Translations under genes and position numbers: made by a program
Notes under the pieces: generated by a model
What the model saw: the letters and a program-made list of their open reading frames with translations, nothing else
The model's database searches: none
What the model was told of the DNA's origin: nothing
DNA from: Candidatus Mediterraneibacter stercorigallinarum
GTDB taxonomy: Bacteria > Bacillota > Clostridia > Lachnospirales > Lachnospiraceae
NCBI GenBank assembly: GCA_019116185.1
Contig: DXCD01000218.1
Coordinates: 1-13,765 of the forward strand
Direction of reading: 5' to 3'
DNA length: 13,765 nucleotides
In this document: in pieces, positions 6,619 through 13,368 of the stretch
Numbering within the stretch: position 1 is the stretch's first letter
Layout: each line of letters opens with the position of its first letter

Positions 6619-6840
6619 TCAGGATGAGTGGGGACGCTTATCTTTGGAAAGTGTAGTAATTTCCGAATCATTGCTGTTTTTAGCTATGGGAGACATGTAC
6701 TGGACGATGTCATTATAGGCTTCCAGTTCAGCCTCATTTTGAGGAAGAGATGGGATCAGCCCTGTGCAGTCTGTTGTAGATGCCGCATTTGAGAGATAGT
6801 CAAAGTCATCGATCAAATCTTTTTTCTGCCTTTTTTTCAA
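6619..6840 (-). CDS. Hypothetical 73-aa small protein (TTG start)
   Basis: This is a small soluble protein of unknown function. The start codon is TTG at 6840; GAGGTG lies 7 nt upstream on the minus strand, a good ribosome site that supports this unusual start. The N-terminus is very basic (KKRQKK), followed by DLIDDFDYLSNAASTTDCTG, LIPSLPQNEAELEAYNDI and a polar end. I recall similar small proteins with a DYLSNAAS..DCTGLIP core from Lachnospiraceae, but not with any function. No membrane segment or signal peptide is seen. It lies 137 bp upstream of the zinc-ribbon membrane protein gene on the same strand, but that gene has its own promoter. The gene is divergent from the PHP phosphatase across about 160 bp. 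Confidence 0.65.
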   Translation of the reverse strand: MKKRQKKDLIDDFDYLSNAASTTDCTGLIPSLPQNEAELEAYNDIVQYMSPIAKNSNDSEITTLSKDKRPHSS

Positions 6841-6891
6841 AATAATTCACCTCGTTTTGCATTTTTCGTTTAGTATCCCCGGGCGGGGAAA

Positions 6892-6919
6892 TTGTATTCC
6901 GGGGAAAATGTGATATACT
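6892..6919 (+). promoter_or_regulatory. Extended -10 promoter of the PHP phosphatase gene
   Basis: TTGTAT (6892-6897) and TATACT (6914-6919) are 16 nt apart, and TG at 6911-6912 gives an extended -10 (TGATATACT). The predicted start near 6926 leaves a leader of about 75 nt. The GC-rich inverted repeat CCCCGG (6877-6882) and CCGGGG (6899-6904) overlaps the -35 box and spacer and might bind a regulator, but its meaning is unknown. Confidence 0.6.
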
Positions 6920-7000
6920 GTTTTAAAGTACGTATTTGCGACATATTAATGCCGGATTTTGCCGGCGCGTATGAATAAATGAATGAAAAGGAGAATAAAA

Positions 7001-7717
7001 ATGAAGATTATTGCAGACACACATGCCCATACATTGGCGAGCGGGCATGCATACAGTACCATTAAGGAAATGGCTGCAGCGGCTAAGGAAAGAGGGCTAA
7101 AGGCACTTGCCCTTACGGAGCATGCTCCGGAAATGCCGGGCACATGCGGGCTGTTTTACTTCCAAAACCTGGATGTAGTCCCCAGGGAAGTGGATGGAGT
7201 ACGGCTTCTGATGGGGGCGGAAGTCAATATTATGGATCCGGACGGGACGATCGACCTTCCGGAGAAGACATGCCGGGACTTGGATATTGTGGTGGCAAGC
7301 ATTCATCCGCCCTGCTATGGCCTTGATCATACGCCGGAGGAAAATATCAGGGCATATGTGGAGGTTATGAAAAAGCCATATATCAATATTATCGGACACC
7401 CGGACGACGGCAGATTTCCCTTTGACTATGAAACTCTTGTCCGCACGGCAAAAGAGACGGGCACACTTCTTGAGATCAATAATTCTTCTATGCGTCCCCA
7501 AAGCAGCAGGAAAGGGACAAAAGAAAACATCCTGACCATGCTGGATCTATGCAGGCAGTATGAGGTGCCGGTGACGACAGGAAGTGACGCCCATGTAGAT
7601 GCAGATGCGGGAAATTTTACTTATGTCAGTGAAGTGCTGGAGTATTGCAATTTTCCCGAGGAACTGGTAGTGACCACGGATTGGGAACGCCTGAAGGACT
7701 TTTTGGATATTCATTGA
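7001..7717 (+). CDS. PHP-domain phosphatase, YcdX family
   Basis: This 238-aa cytoplasmic metal-dependent phosphoesterase closely follows E. coli YcdX in length and order of motifs. The ATG at 7001 is chosen because AAGGAG (6988-6993) lies 7 nt upstream; an in-frame ATG at 6983 precedes that site. The metal-binding residues of the trinuclear zinc site are present at the positions expected from YcdX: His8 and His10 (DTHAH), His16, His41 (TEHAP), Glu74 (GAEVN), His102 (SIHPP), His133 (GHPDD), and Asp196 with His198 (GSDAH). The LEINNSS segment (157-163) is also shared. The physiological substrate of this family is poorly defined; it is related to, but distinct from, histidinol-phosphatase HisK. 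It precedes the YerC regulator gene by 164 bp, which has its own promoters. Confidence 0.9.
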   Translation: MKIIADTHAHTLASGHAYSTIKEMAAAAKERGLKALALTEHAPEMPGTCGLFYFQNLDVVPREVDGVRLLMGAEVNIMDPDGTIDLPEKTCRDLDIVVASIHPPCYGLDHTPEENIRAYVEVMKKPYINIIGHPDDGRFPFDYETLVRTAKETGTLLEINNSSMRPQSSRKGTKENILTMLDLCRQYEVPVTTGSDAHVDADAGNFTYVSEVLEYCNFPEELVVTTDWERLKDFLDIH

Positions 7718-7752
7718 GAAAGACTGCAGGTCAGCCTGTAAAAATAAAATGG

Positions 7753-7781
7753 TGGACTTTAAAAGTTTAGTGTGCTAAAAT
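7753..7781 (+). promoter_or_regulatory. Upstream promoter of the yerC-like gene, with overlapping dyad
   Basis: TGGACT (7753-7758) and TAAAAT (7776-7781) are 17 nt apart, and TG at 7773-7774 makes the -10 extended. The inverted repeat TTTAG (7766-7770) TGTG CTAAA (7775-7779) overlaps the -10 box. A repressor bound there would block RNA polymerase. Autoregulation by the TrpR-like product downstream is possible but not shown. Confidence 0.5.
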
Positions 7782-7810
7782 ATAGGAGCGACTTGGAGGG
7801 ACAGAGGGTA

Positions 7811-7819
7811 TGTTATAAT
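7811..7819 (+). promoter_or_regulatory. Downstream extended -10 promoter of the yerC-like gene
   Basis: TGTTATAAT is a perfect extended -10 element, giving a predicted start near 7826 and a leader of about 55 nt. The best -35 candidate, TTGGAG at 7793-7798, is only 15 nt upstream, so activity would depend mainly on the extended -10. Confidence 0.55.
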
Positions 7820-7881
7820 ACATATCAGATGCCTGCGTCCTGGTCAGACTTTGCCGCGGGGCTTATAAAGGAGATATATTT

Positions 7882-8190
7882 ATGAGTAAGAAGATAAGGA
7901 CAGAGGCAGTCGACTATCTTTTTAAAGCCATCCTCAGTCTGGAAAATAAAGAAGAATGTTATACATTTTTTGAGGATATCTGCACGATCAATGAACTGCT
8001 TTCATTATCTCAGAGATTTGAGGTCGCAAAAATGTTAAGAGAGCAGAAAACTTATCTGGAGATCGCGGAGCAGACAGGCGCTTCGACAGCCACGATCAGC
8101 CGTGTCAATCGTTCCCTGAACTACGGAAACGATGGCTATGATATGGTGTTTGAGCGCATTGATAAGGATGAAGAGCAAAAAGACGATTGA
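7882..8190 (+). CDS. yerC: YerC/YecD family TrpR-related transcriptional regulator
   Basis: This 102-aa DNA-binding protein of the TrpR superfamily is the length of the YerC/YecD group. The ATG at 7882 follows AAGGAG (7868-7873) by 8 nt. The all-helical protein has a helix-turn-helix at about residues 57-79 (TYLEIAEQTGASTATISRVNRSL), preceded by the conserved segment FFEDICTINELLSLSQRFEVAKML. The C-terminal end is acidic and polar. Members of this group are thought to be small-molecule-responsive repressors, and some comparative-genomics work, as I recall, links relatives to histidine metabolism. The ligand of this one cannot be told from sequence. In Bacillus subtilis yerC lies near pcrA; here pcrA is about 2.7 kb downstream, separated by the ECF cassette and DUF1836. 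A terminator follows at 8224-8266. Confidence 0.92.
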   Translation: MSKKIRTEAVDYLFKAILSLENKEECYTFFEDICTINELLSLSQRFEVAKMLREQKTYLEIAEQTGASTATISRVNRSLNYGNDGYDMVFERIDKDEEQKDD

Positions 8191-8223
8191 TTTTGTGGAT
8201 TGTCTGAATACCGGAAAATAAAC

Positions 8224-8266
8224 AACCGGAAACCGTCATGGATATATGCAGGGTTTCCGGTTTTCT
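8224..8266 (+). terminator. Intrinsic terminator after the yerC-like gene
   Basis: AACCGGAAACC (8224-8234) and GGTTTCCGGTT (8252-8262) are perfect 11-bp arms around a 17-nt loop, and the right arm continues into TTTTCTT. It separates the yerC-like gene from the ECF sigma operon, whose promoter starts 20 nt further on. Confidence 0.85.
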
Positions 8267-8285
8267 TATGCAAAAAAATAAAAAA

Positions 8286-8313
8286 TGAACCAGAGCATAA
8301 CTGGCGGCGTATA
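8286..8313 (+). promoter_or_regulatory. ECF-type (SigW-like) promoter of the sigma factor operon
   Basis: TGAACC (8286-8291) and CGTATA (8308-8313) are separated by 16 nt. This differs by one base from the TGAAAC-N16-CGTATA promoter known for B. subtilis SigW and has the AAC / CGT pairing typical of ECF promoters. It lies directly upstream of the ECF sigma gene, so it probably mediates positive autoregulation. The predicted start near 8320 leaves a leader of about 33 nt carrying the ribosome site. Confidence 0.7.
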
Positions 8314-8352
8314 TAGAGTGAAAAGATTAAAGAAGCGAATGGAGGTGAGGCT

Positions 8353-8886
8353 TTGGAGGCGAGGGAAATAGAAAGATGTATTGATGAATTCGGGGCGGAT
8401 GTTTACAGGTTCTGCCTGAAGCTCTGCATGAACAGAGAGGATGCGGAAGATCTGTACCAGCAGACGTTCCTGAAGGCATTGGAGTGCAGCTTTACTTTGG
8501 AATGGGAGAAAAATCCCCGTGCTTTTTTCTTTGCCGCGGCGCACAACCAGTGGAAGAGCAGCAGGAGGAAAGCAGCGCGGCGAAGCGGGATAGTACAGTG
8601 TATGAACATAGAAGATGAGCGGGAATATACGATTTGTTCCGGAGAAGATATAGAAGCAGACTATTTCCACAGAGAGATGATATCTGAGATCAGCCGGATC
8701 ATTCAGGAGCTGCCCGACAAATTTCGGATTCCGCTGATATTGTTTTACCTCTTTGAATTCAAAGTCGAACAGATCGCAAAGATGACGGGAAAGTCTCCCG
8801 GAACAGTGAAAAGCCGTCTGTTTAAAGGCAGAAAGATGATTAAAAAAAGATTGGAGGAAGCTGGTTATGGAGAAGAAAGATTTTAA
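8353..8886 (+). CDS. ECF subfamily RNA polymerase sigma factor
   Basis: This 177-aa ECF sigma factor would direct RNA polymerase to a small stress or envelope regulon. The start is TTG at 8353, supported by GGAGGTG (8341-8347) 5 nt upstream; the ATG at 8339 is out of frame. Region 2 (about residues 10-75) contains NREDAEDLYQQTFLKAL, the polymerase-binding and -10 recognition part. Region 4 (about 113-170) contains LPDKFRIPLILFYLFEFKVEQIAKMTGKSPGTVKSRLFKGRK (in pieces, residues 120-161), with the helix-turn-helix that reads the -35. Length is normal. The gene overlaps the next one by 20 nt, typical of sigma and anti-sigma pairs. The promoter at 8286-8313 fits recognition by an ECF factor, so it is probably self-activated. 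Confidence 0.92.
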   Translation: MEAREIERCIDEFGADVYRFCLKLCMNREDAEDLYQQTFLKALECSFTLEWEKNPRAFFFAAAHNQWKSSRRKAARRSGIVQCMNIEDEREYTICSGEDIEADYFHREMISEISRIIQELPDKFRIPLILFYLFEFKVEQIAKMTGKSPGTVKSRLFKGRKMIKKRLEEAGYGEERF

Positions 8887-9256
8887 TACAGAGTTTGACG
8901 GATTGATCCGGGAGGCGCTCAAAACCGAGGATAAGCCTGCTGTCAGGCTGAATAATGGACTGAAGGCAGAGCTTTATGAGCGGGAACGGTTCCGCAGACA
9001 GGGCACAGCGGGTAGGAGTATTTCCCTCTGGTATCTGCCTATGATATTGAATCTTATTATATTTCTCATGCTGGGGGCAGTCCTTATCCTTCTGATCAAT
9101 AATCTCTATCTTGCAGTACTGGGGGCTTTGGTTTGCGCTTATATGGGATTGGCAGGTGTAGTGATTACTCTGGCAGGGATTAAAAGAACGGATCTCAGAG
9201 AGAATATATCCATTTTTGTAAATAAAAAGGAGGGGAAGGGATATGAAAATGCATAA
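8867..9256 (+). CDS. Putative membrane anti-sigma factor
   Basis: This 129-aa protein has a cytoplasmic N-terminal region of about 52 residues (MEKKDFNTEFDGLIREAL, then a charged segment), two closely spaced membrane helices (about 54-77 and 81-104) and a short basic tail. It lacks an obvious HxxxCxxC zinc anti-sigma motif. The assignment as anti-sigma factor rests on topology and on the 20-nt overlap with the ECF sigma gene, which indicates translational coupling; GGAGG at 8853-8857 lies inside the sigma gene. Its likely role is to hold the sigma factor at the membrane until a signal arrives. The N-terminal stretch resembles the opening of clostridial anti-sigma-like proteins, but I cannot name a family. 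It overlaps the next gene by 14 nt. Confidence 0.7.
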   Translation: MEKKDFNTEFDGLIREALKTEDKPAVRLNNGLKAELYERERFRRQGTAGRSISLWYLPMILNLIIFLMLGAVLILLINNLYLAVLGALVCAYMGLAGVVITLAGIKRTDLRENISIFVNKKEGKGYENA

Positions 9257-10148
9257 TAAAACGAACACCCGGAAACGCCGATGGCTGATCTGGGCTGCAG
9301 CGATCATAATTTTATTTATTTTTGTAAGGTTTGCGGTGTTTTTTGCTGTAAGCGATGGATTTAGCGGAATTGCAATAGCTGTCCCTCTGTTTCTCCTGGG
9401 CGGAATCCTTTTTTGGCTGTTCATGTCTGTATTCTTTGGCGCGTGGGTATATCAGGACTGCCGAAAGCGGGGGGATGATCCTGTGCTCTGGGTCATTATT
9501 ATTTTTCTCGCAACCCCTATGATCGGGCTTCTGATATATTTCTTAAGGCGGCGGGACATCAAAAGCCCCTGCCCTGCCTGCGGGCATCTTGTACCGCTGC
9601 GGGCAAAATACTGTGAGGAATGCGGAGCATATATTCAAAATAGGGAGGAAACGGAAAACATGGAAAATAAAAAGATGCACCACAAAAGATATATAGCCGG
9701 AGGCATGGTCAGCCTCGTGTTTATGATCGTATGCCTGACTGGGCTTATCGTGAGCGCGTCCGGAGCCGGGAATGTGAATACAGATCCCTCGTCCGATGAA
9801 AGAGTGTGGAATCTGGGAGTGATCCAGATGAGCGTAAGCAATTACTGGGACGGAGTCTGGAACTTAAGCTTTAAACGGGCAAGCGATGGATTTGTGGAAG
9901 AAAGGAATATGAGGATCGAGGATGCGGAGGCACAAAAGCTGTATGCTGACATTTCCTGCGGTACTGTGCCGGACGGATCAAGCCTGATCCTTTGGCTGGT
10001 GCAGGGGGATAAGGCAGAATCCGTGGATGTGACGGATCTCTCAGAACCACTGGAATATCCTTTGGAAGGATTTGAGGAAGGGAAGATCCATGTCAGACTT
10101 CAGATCAATGGGGTGGAGGATGTCACTTCGGAAATCACGATACAGTAA
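9243..10148 (+). CDS. Membrane zinc-ribbon protein with exported C-terminal domain, ECF operon
   Basis: The function of this 301-aa protein is unknown. The ATG at 9243 follows AAGGAGG (9227-9233) by 9 nt and overlaps the preceding gene. Hydrophobic segments lie at about 14-35, 42-69 and 81-101. The stretch WVYQDCRKRGDDPVLWVIII resembles the membrane part of small PLDc_N-like proteins. A zinc ribbon follows (Cys 110, 113, 124, 127; CPACGHLVPLRAKYCEECG), then a fourth helix at about 150-172. The last 130 residues are polar, rich in beta-type sequence (YWDGVWNLSFKRASDGFVEE, LILWLVQGDKAESVDV) and probably outside the cell if the helices alternate. As third gene of the ECF operon it may sense a signal or be an effector of the sigma response. 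This is inferred from position only. Confidence 0.75.
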   Translation: MKMHNKTNTRKRRWLIWAAAIIILFIFVRFAVFFAVSDGFSGIAIAVPLFLLGGILFWLFMSVFFGAWVYQDCRKRGDDPVLWVIIIFLATPMIGLLIYFLRRRDIKSPCPACGHLVPLRAKYCEECGAYIQNREETENMENKKMHHKRYIAGGMVSLVFMIVCLTGLIVSASGAGNVNTDPSSDERVWNLGVIQMSVSNYWDGVWNLSFKRASDGFVEERNMRIEDAEAQKLYADISCGTVPDGSSLILWLVQGDKAESVDVTDLSEPLEYPLEGFEEGKIHVRLQINGVEDVTSEITIQ

Positions 10149-10230
10149 ATCTGCATTTGGCTGTGCGGACTTCGGACGTTTTTCCGCCTCTCGTCCTCAC
10201 CCACAAATCCAGATTTACTCCTTTTCTTTT
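10144..10230 (+). terminator. Long stem enclosing both convergent stop codons, with T-run
   Basis: Bases 10144-10159 and 10204-10219 are inverted repeats of 16 bp with a single mismatch. The left arm contains the TAA of the zinc-ribbon gene (10146-10148) and the right arm the TTA complement of the DUF1836 stop (10215-10217). CTCCTTTTCTTTT follows on the plus strand, so it should terminate the ECF operon. Smaller pairings inside the loop (GCGGA 10165-10169 with TCCGC 10183-10187) suggest a branched structure. Confidence 0.65.
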
Positions 10231-10817
10231 GAAGCGAGTTCATCGATAAGTTTCTCGATCATCATTTTTTTGAGATATACGTCAAAGCTTAAACTGCACA
10301 GAAAGGCGAACAGTCTCAGCTCTTCTCTGTCTTCTCCTTCCGGCATGTTCTGGAAAGCCTGCCCTGACTTTTCATATGCTTCCTGAACTGATGCTTTCAT
10401 GGGTTCAATGCGGGATTTTTCTATCTCGCAGACCTCCCGGTATACCTCGGAGAGAGAGAAGGACTGACCGCCGGAAAAGTATTTCTCTCGCAAGGGCGCC
10501 AGGATCGTCTCAATATCCTTGATAGAAAGGATATTTTTAAAATAATAGATCAAGATCAGAAGGAGAACATGTTCCTTGGAATATTTTTTCTTCACTGACG
10601 GCGGAAGGAGATTGTTTTTTGAATAATTATTGATCATGGTCTTAGTCAGGATCTTGTCCTCGCCGTAACGTTTGGTGGAGGAGAGATGTTCGTCCATAAA
10701 AGTAGTCACCTGATCCATATACAGGTCGATATTTGGAATTTCTTCCGGACGGATGTAGTCAACATGGTCCAGGCTTTCAAAAATACTTTTTAATATATCA
10801 TTTGTGTCGATTTTCAT
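10215..10817 (-). CDS. DUF1836 domain-containing putative regulator
   Basis: This is a 200-aa soluble protein. The core from about residue 30 to 110 matches DUF1836: DLYMDQVTTFMDEHL, then KILTKTMINNYSKNNLLPP and KKKYSKEHVLLLILIYYFKNILSI. The LTKTMINNYSKNNLLPP region (57-73) reads like a MerR-type winged helix-turn-helix, so DNA binding is expected. The C-terminal half is helical and charged (KMMIEKLIDELASKEKE) and may hold a dimerisation or sensing part. The function of the family is not established. The ATG at 10817 has a GGGGTG site 5 nt upstream. Its promoter at 10838-10866 contains a perfect palindrome between the two boxes, which points to autoregulation. It is divergent from pcrA. Confidence 0.88.
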   Translation of the reverse strand: MKIDTNDILKSIFESLDHVDYIRPEEIPNIDLYMDQVTTFMDEHLSSTKRYGEDKILTKTMINNYSKNNLLPPSVKKKYSKEHVLLLILIYYFKNILSIKDIETILAPLREKYFSGGQSFSLSEVYREVCEIEKSRIEPMKASVQEAYEKSGQAFQNMPEGEDREELRLFAFLCSLSFDVYLKKMMIEKLIDELASKEKE

Positions 10818-10837
10818 TTTATCACCCCAGTATATTC

Positions 10838-10866
10838 ATTATATAGTAACCAAAACTATATAGCAA
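10838..10866 (-). promoter_or_regulatory. Promoter of the DUF1836 gene
   Basis: On the minus strand TTGCTA (10866-10861) and TATAAT (10843-10838) are 17 nt apart, a strong vegetative promoter. The predicted start is near 10831, leaving a short leader with the ribosome site. The spacer is filled by the palindrome at 10840-10862. Confidence 0.7.
10840..10862. promoter_or_regulatory. Operator-like palindrome between DUF1836 and pcrA
   Basis: TATATAGT (10840-10847) and ACTATATA (10855-10862) are perfect 8-bp inverted arms around the 7-nt spacer AACCAAA. It lies between the -35 and -10 boxes of the DUF1836 promoter and 17 nt upstream of the pcrA -35. A dimeric regulator, plausibly the DUF1836 protein itself, would sit on the promoter. 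The identity of the binding protein is inferred. Confidence 0.6.
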
Positions 10867-10879
10867 GTGGAAAATCTAG

Positions 10880-10908
10880 TTGACTTTGGCGAAAACCTGT
10901 TCGATAAT
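10880..10908 (+). promoter_or_regulatory. Promoter of pcrA
   Basis: TTGACT (10880-10885) and GATAAT (10903-10908) are 17 nt apart, each one base off consensus. The predicted start near 10915 lies downstream of the earliest in-frame start codon (TTG at 10880), which supports the ATG at 10973 as the true start of the helicase. Confidence 0.7.
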
Positions 10909-10972
10909 AGACAGGAATCACAAAAAAATGTGTGTGCCAGACATTTATTTACAGGATATTAAGGAGATACAG

Positions 10973-13312
10973 ATGAGTATATATGATACGCTGAATGAAC
11001 CGCAGAAAGACGCAGTATTTCACACGGAAGGACCTCTTCTCATCCTTGCGGGGGCAGGCTCGGGAAAGACCAGGGTGCTGACCCACCGTATTGCATATCT
11101 GATCGAGGAGATGGGGGTTAATCCGTGGAATATCCTTGCCATTACTTTTACCAACAAAGCGGCGGGAGAAATGCGTCAGAGGGTGGATGACCTGGTAGGA
11201 TTCGGATCAGAGAGTATCTGGGTGAGCACCTTTCACTCGGCGTGTGTGAGGATACTGAGACGATATATAGACAGACTCGGATATGATAACCGTTTTACGA
11301 TCTATGACACAGATGATCAGAAAACGCTGATGAAAGAAGTGTGCCGTAAGGTTGATCTTGATACGAAACGTTTTAAAGAGCGGATGCTCCTGTCCCTCAT
11401 CTCCTCTGCAAAGAATGAAATGATCATGCCTGAGGAGTTCGAACTGAATGCGGGCGGTGACTTTGCGCAGCAGCAGATCGCGAAGGCATATCGGGAATAC
11501 GATGCGCAGCTTCGCGCGAACAATGCGCTGGATTTTGACGACCTGCTTGTGAAGACTGTACAGCTTCTCGATACACAGCCGGATGTGAGGGAAAGTTATC
11601 AGGAACGGTTCCGCTACATCATGGTGGACGAGTATCAGGACACGAATACCGTGCAGTTTAAGCTGGTCAGCCTGCTGGCCGGGAAATACAGAAATCTCTG
11701 TGTTGTCGGAGATGACGATCAGTCGATCTATAAATTCCGGGGGGCGAATATCCGCAACATTCTTGATTTTGAGAAGGAGTTCCCGGATGCCCGTGTGATC
11801 AAATTGGAGCAGAACTACCGTTCCACGGGAAATATCCTCAATGCAGCAAACGGCGTGATCTGTAATAATAAAGGACGCAAGGATAAGACGCTCTGGACGG
11901 ATAACGGTGAAGGGGAGAAGATTACCCTGATGCAGTTTGATACAGCCTATGATGAGGCGGAATTCATTGCAGAGGATATCAGAGAGAGCGTTTCTGAGGG
12001 GGCGTCTTATAATGACAGCGCCATACTTTACAGGACCAATGCCCAGTCCCGTATGTTTGAAGAAAAATTTGTGGCGATGAATATCCCGTATAAGATCGTA
12101 GGAGGCATCAATTTCTATGCCCGCAAGGAGATCAAGGATATCCTTGCTTATTTAAAGACGGTTGATAACGGGAAAGATGATCTTGCTGTTCGCAGGATTA
12201 TCAATGTGCCGAAGCGGGGAATCGGGCTGACCACGATCAATCGGATACAGGAGTCAGCGGCAGAGAGGGGCATCGGATTCTATGAAGCGCTCCTTGCACC
12301 GGAACTCATTGCCGGAGTGGGGCGCAGCGCGTCCAAGCTGGATTCGTTTGCAGCGCTGATCGAATATTTTAAGGGGCAGGCAGAGAGGGAGAGCCTGACG
12401 GATCTTTTAAACGAGATCATTGAGAAAACAGGATACATTGAAAGCCTCGATGGGGATACCCCGGAGGAAAATGAGGCGCGGATACAGAATATCGACGAGC
12501 TTGTCAGCAAGGCGGCTGCTTACGAAGAGGACTGCGCAGACCGGGATGAGGCCGCGACGCTGAGCGGATTCCTGGAAGAGGTAGCTCTCGTGGCAGATAT
12601 TGACAGTCTGGACGAGAATCAGGATTATGTAGTGCTTATGACTCTGCACAGTGCAAAAGGGTTGGAATTCCCGCGGGTCTATCTGGCGGGGATGGAAGAC
12701 GGTCTGTTCCCGAGTTATATGACGATCACAGGAGATGATCCCGAAGAACTGGAAGAAGAACGCAGACTGTGTTATGTGGGGATCACCCGCGCAGAGCAGA
12801 AACTGACTCTTACCTGCGCAAGAAAGCGGATGGTAAGAGGAGACGTGCAATATAATAAAATGTCCCGGTTTATCAGGGAAATTCCCATAGAGCTGCTGGA
12901 GACAGGAAAGAGAAGGACCGGCGGAGACAGGCTGACATGGAATCCGGGAGAAGATGAGGAGTTTTATGAGACGGGTAACTCTGACCAAAGTATTTCCCGG
13001 GGCAGAGATACGGTATATGAGAATGCAAAGAAGGCGTTCCGGGCAAAACCATATCAGGCGGGTGCGTTTAGTGCCGGCCGGGCAGGGAAACCTTTGTTTT
13101 CCTCTCTTCAGAAAGGAAGCCAGCTTACAGCGCAAACGGGCGGGACGCTGCCCTATGGAGTCGGCGACAGGGTCCGCCACGTGAAATTCGGAGAGGGAAC
13201 TGTACTGGATATCAAAGAAGGCGGAAGGGATAAAGAAGTGACAGTCGACTTCGATACTGCGGGTGTTAGAAAGATGTTTGCCATGTTTGCCAAGCTGATG
13301 AAGATAGAATAA
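10973..13312 (+). CDS. pcrA: ATP-dependent DNA helicase PcrA/UvrD
   Basis: This 779-aa superfamily 1A 3'-5' helicase acts in DNA repair, in clearing RecA and stalled polymerases, and in rolling-circle replication. The ATG at 10973 is chosen because AAGGAG (10961-10966) lies 6 nt upstream and the promoter lies between 10880 and 10908. All helicase motifs are visible: Walker A AGAGSGKT (26-33), motif Ia TFTNKAAGEM, motif II DEYQDTN (219-225), motif III GDDDQSIYKFRGA (from 246), the QNYRST motif, motif V LHSAKGLEFPRVYLAGMEDG and motif VI YVGITRAEQKL (from 601). The C-terminal 50 residues (GDRVRHVKFGEGTV...VDF) are the Tudor-like domain that binds RNA polymerase in Gram-positive PcrA. A linker of about 80 residues before it is poorly conserved. 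Length is slightly above B. subtilis PcrA. No clear terminator follows before 13369. Confidence 0.96.
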   Translation: MSIYDTLNEPQKDAVFHTEGPLLILAGAGSGKTRVLTHRIAYLIEEMGVNPWNILAITFTNKAAGEMRQRVDDLVGFGSESIWVSTFHSACVRILRRYIDRLGYDNRFTIYDTDDQKTLMKEVCRKVDLDTKRFKERMLLSLISSAKNEMIMPEEFELNAGGDFAQQQIAKAYREYDAQLRANNALDFDDLLVKTVQLLDTQPDVRESYQERFRYIMVDEYQDTNTVQFKLVSLLAGKYRNLCVVGDDDQSIYKFRGANIRNILDFEKEFPDARVIKLEQNYRSTGNILNAANGVICNNKGRKDKTLWTDNGEGEKITLMQFDTAYDEAEFIAEDIRESVSEGASYNDSAILYRTNAQSRMFEEKFVAMNIPYKIVGGINFYARKEIKDILAYLKTVDNGKDDLAVRRIINVPKRGIGLTTINRIQESAAERGIGFYEALLAPELIAGVGRSASKLDSFAALIEYFKGQAERESLTDLLNEIIEKTGYIESLDGDTPEENEARIQNIDELVSKAAAYEEDCADRDEAATLSGFLEEVALVADIDSLDENQDYVVLMTLHSAKGLEFPRVYLAGMEDGLFPSYMTITGDDPEELEEERRLCYVGITRAEQKLTLTCARKRMVRGDVQYNKMSRFIREIPIELLETGKRRTGGDRLTWNPGEDEEFYETGNSDQSISRGRDTVYENAKKAFRAKPYQAGAFSAGRAGKPLFSSLQKGSQLTAQTGGTLPYGVGDRVRHVKFGEGTVLDIKEGGRDKEVTVDFDTAGVRKMFAMFAKLMKIE

Positions 13313-13368
13313 TATGATTTTAAGATTTAAGATTTTGGAATAAACTAGTAGTAATCTGAAAATGTTAG

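Noticed and set aside
7721..7740. CAGG-TCAG-CCTG hairpin after the PHP phosphatase gene
   Set aside because: The stem is only four or five pairs and is followed by an A-rich run instead of T, so it is not a convincing terminator.
12407..13180. Long minus-strand frame of 257 codons inside pcrA
   Set aside because: It is antisense to conserved helicase motifs V and VI and has no recognisable domain.
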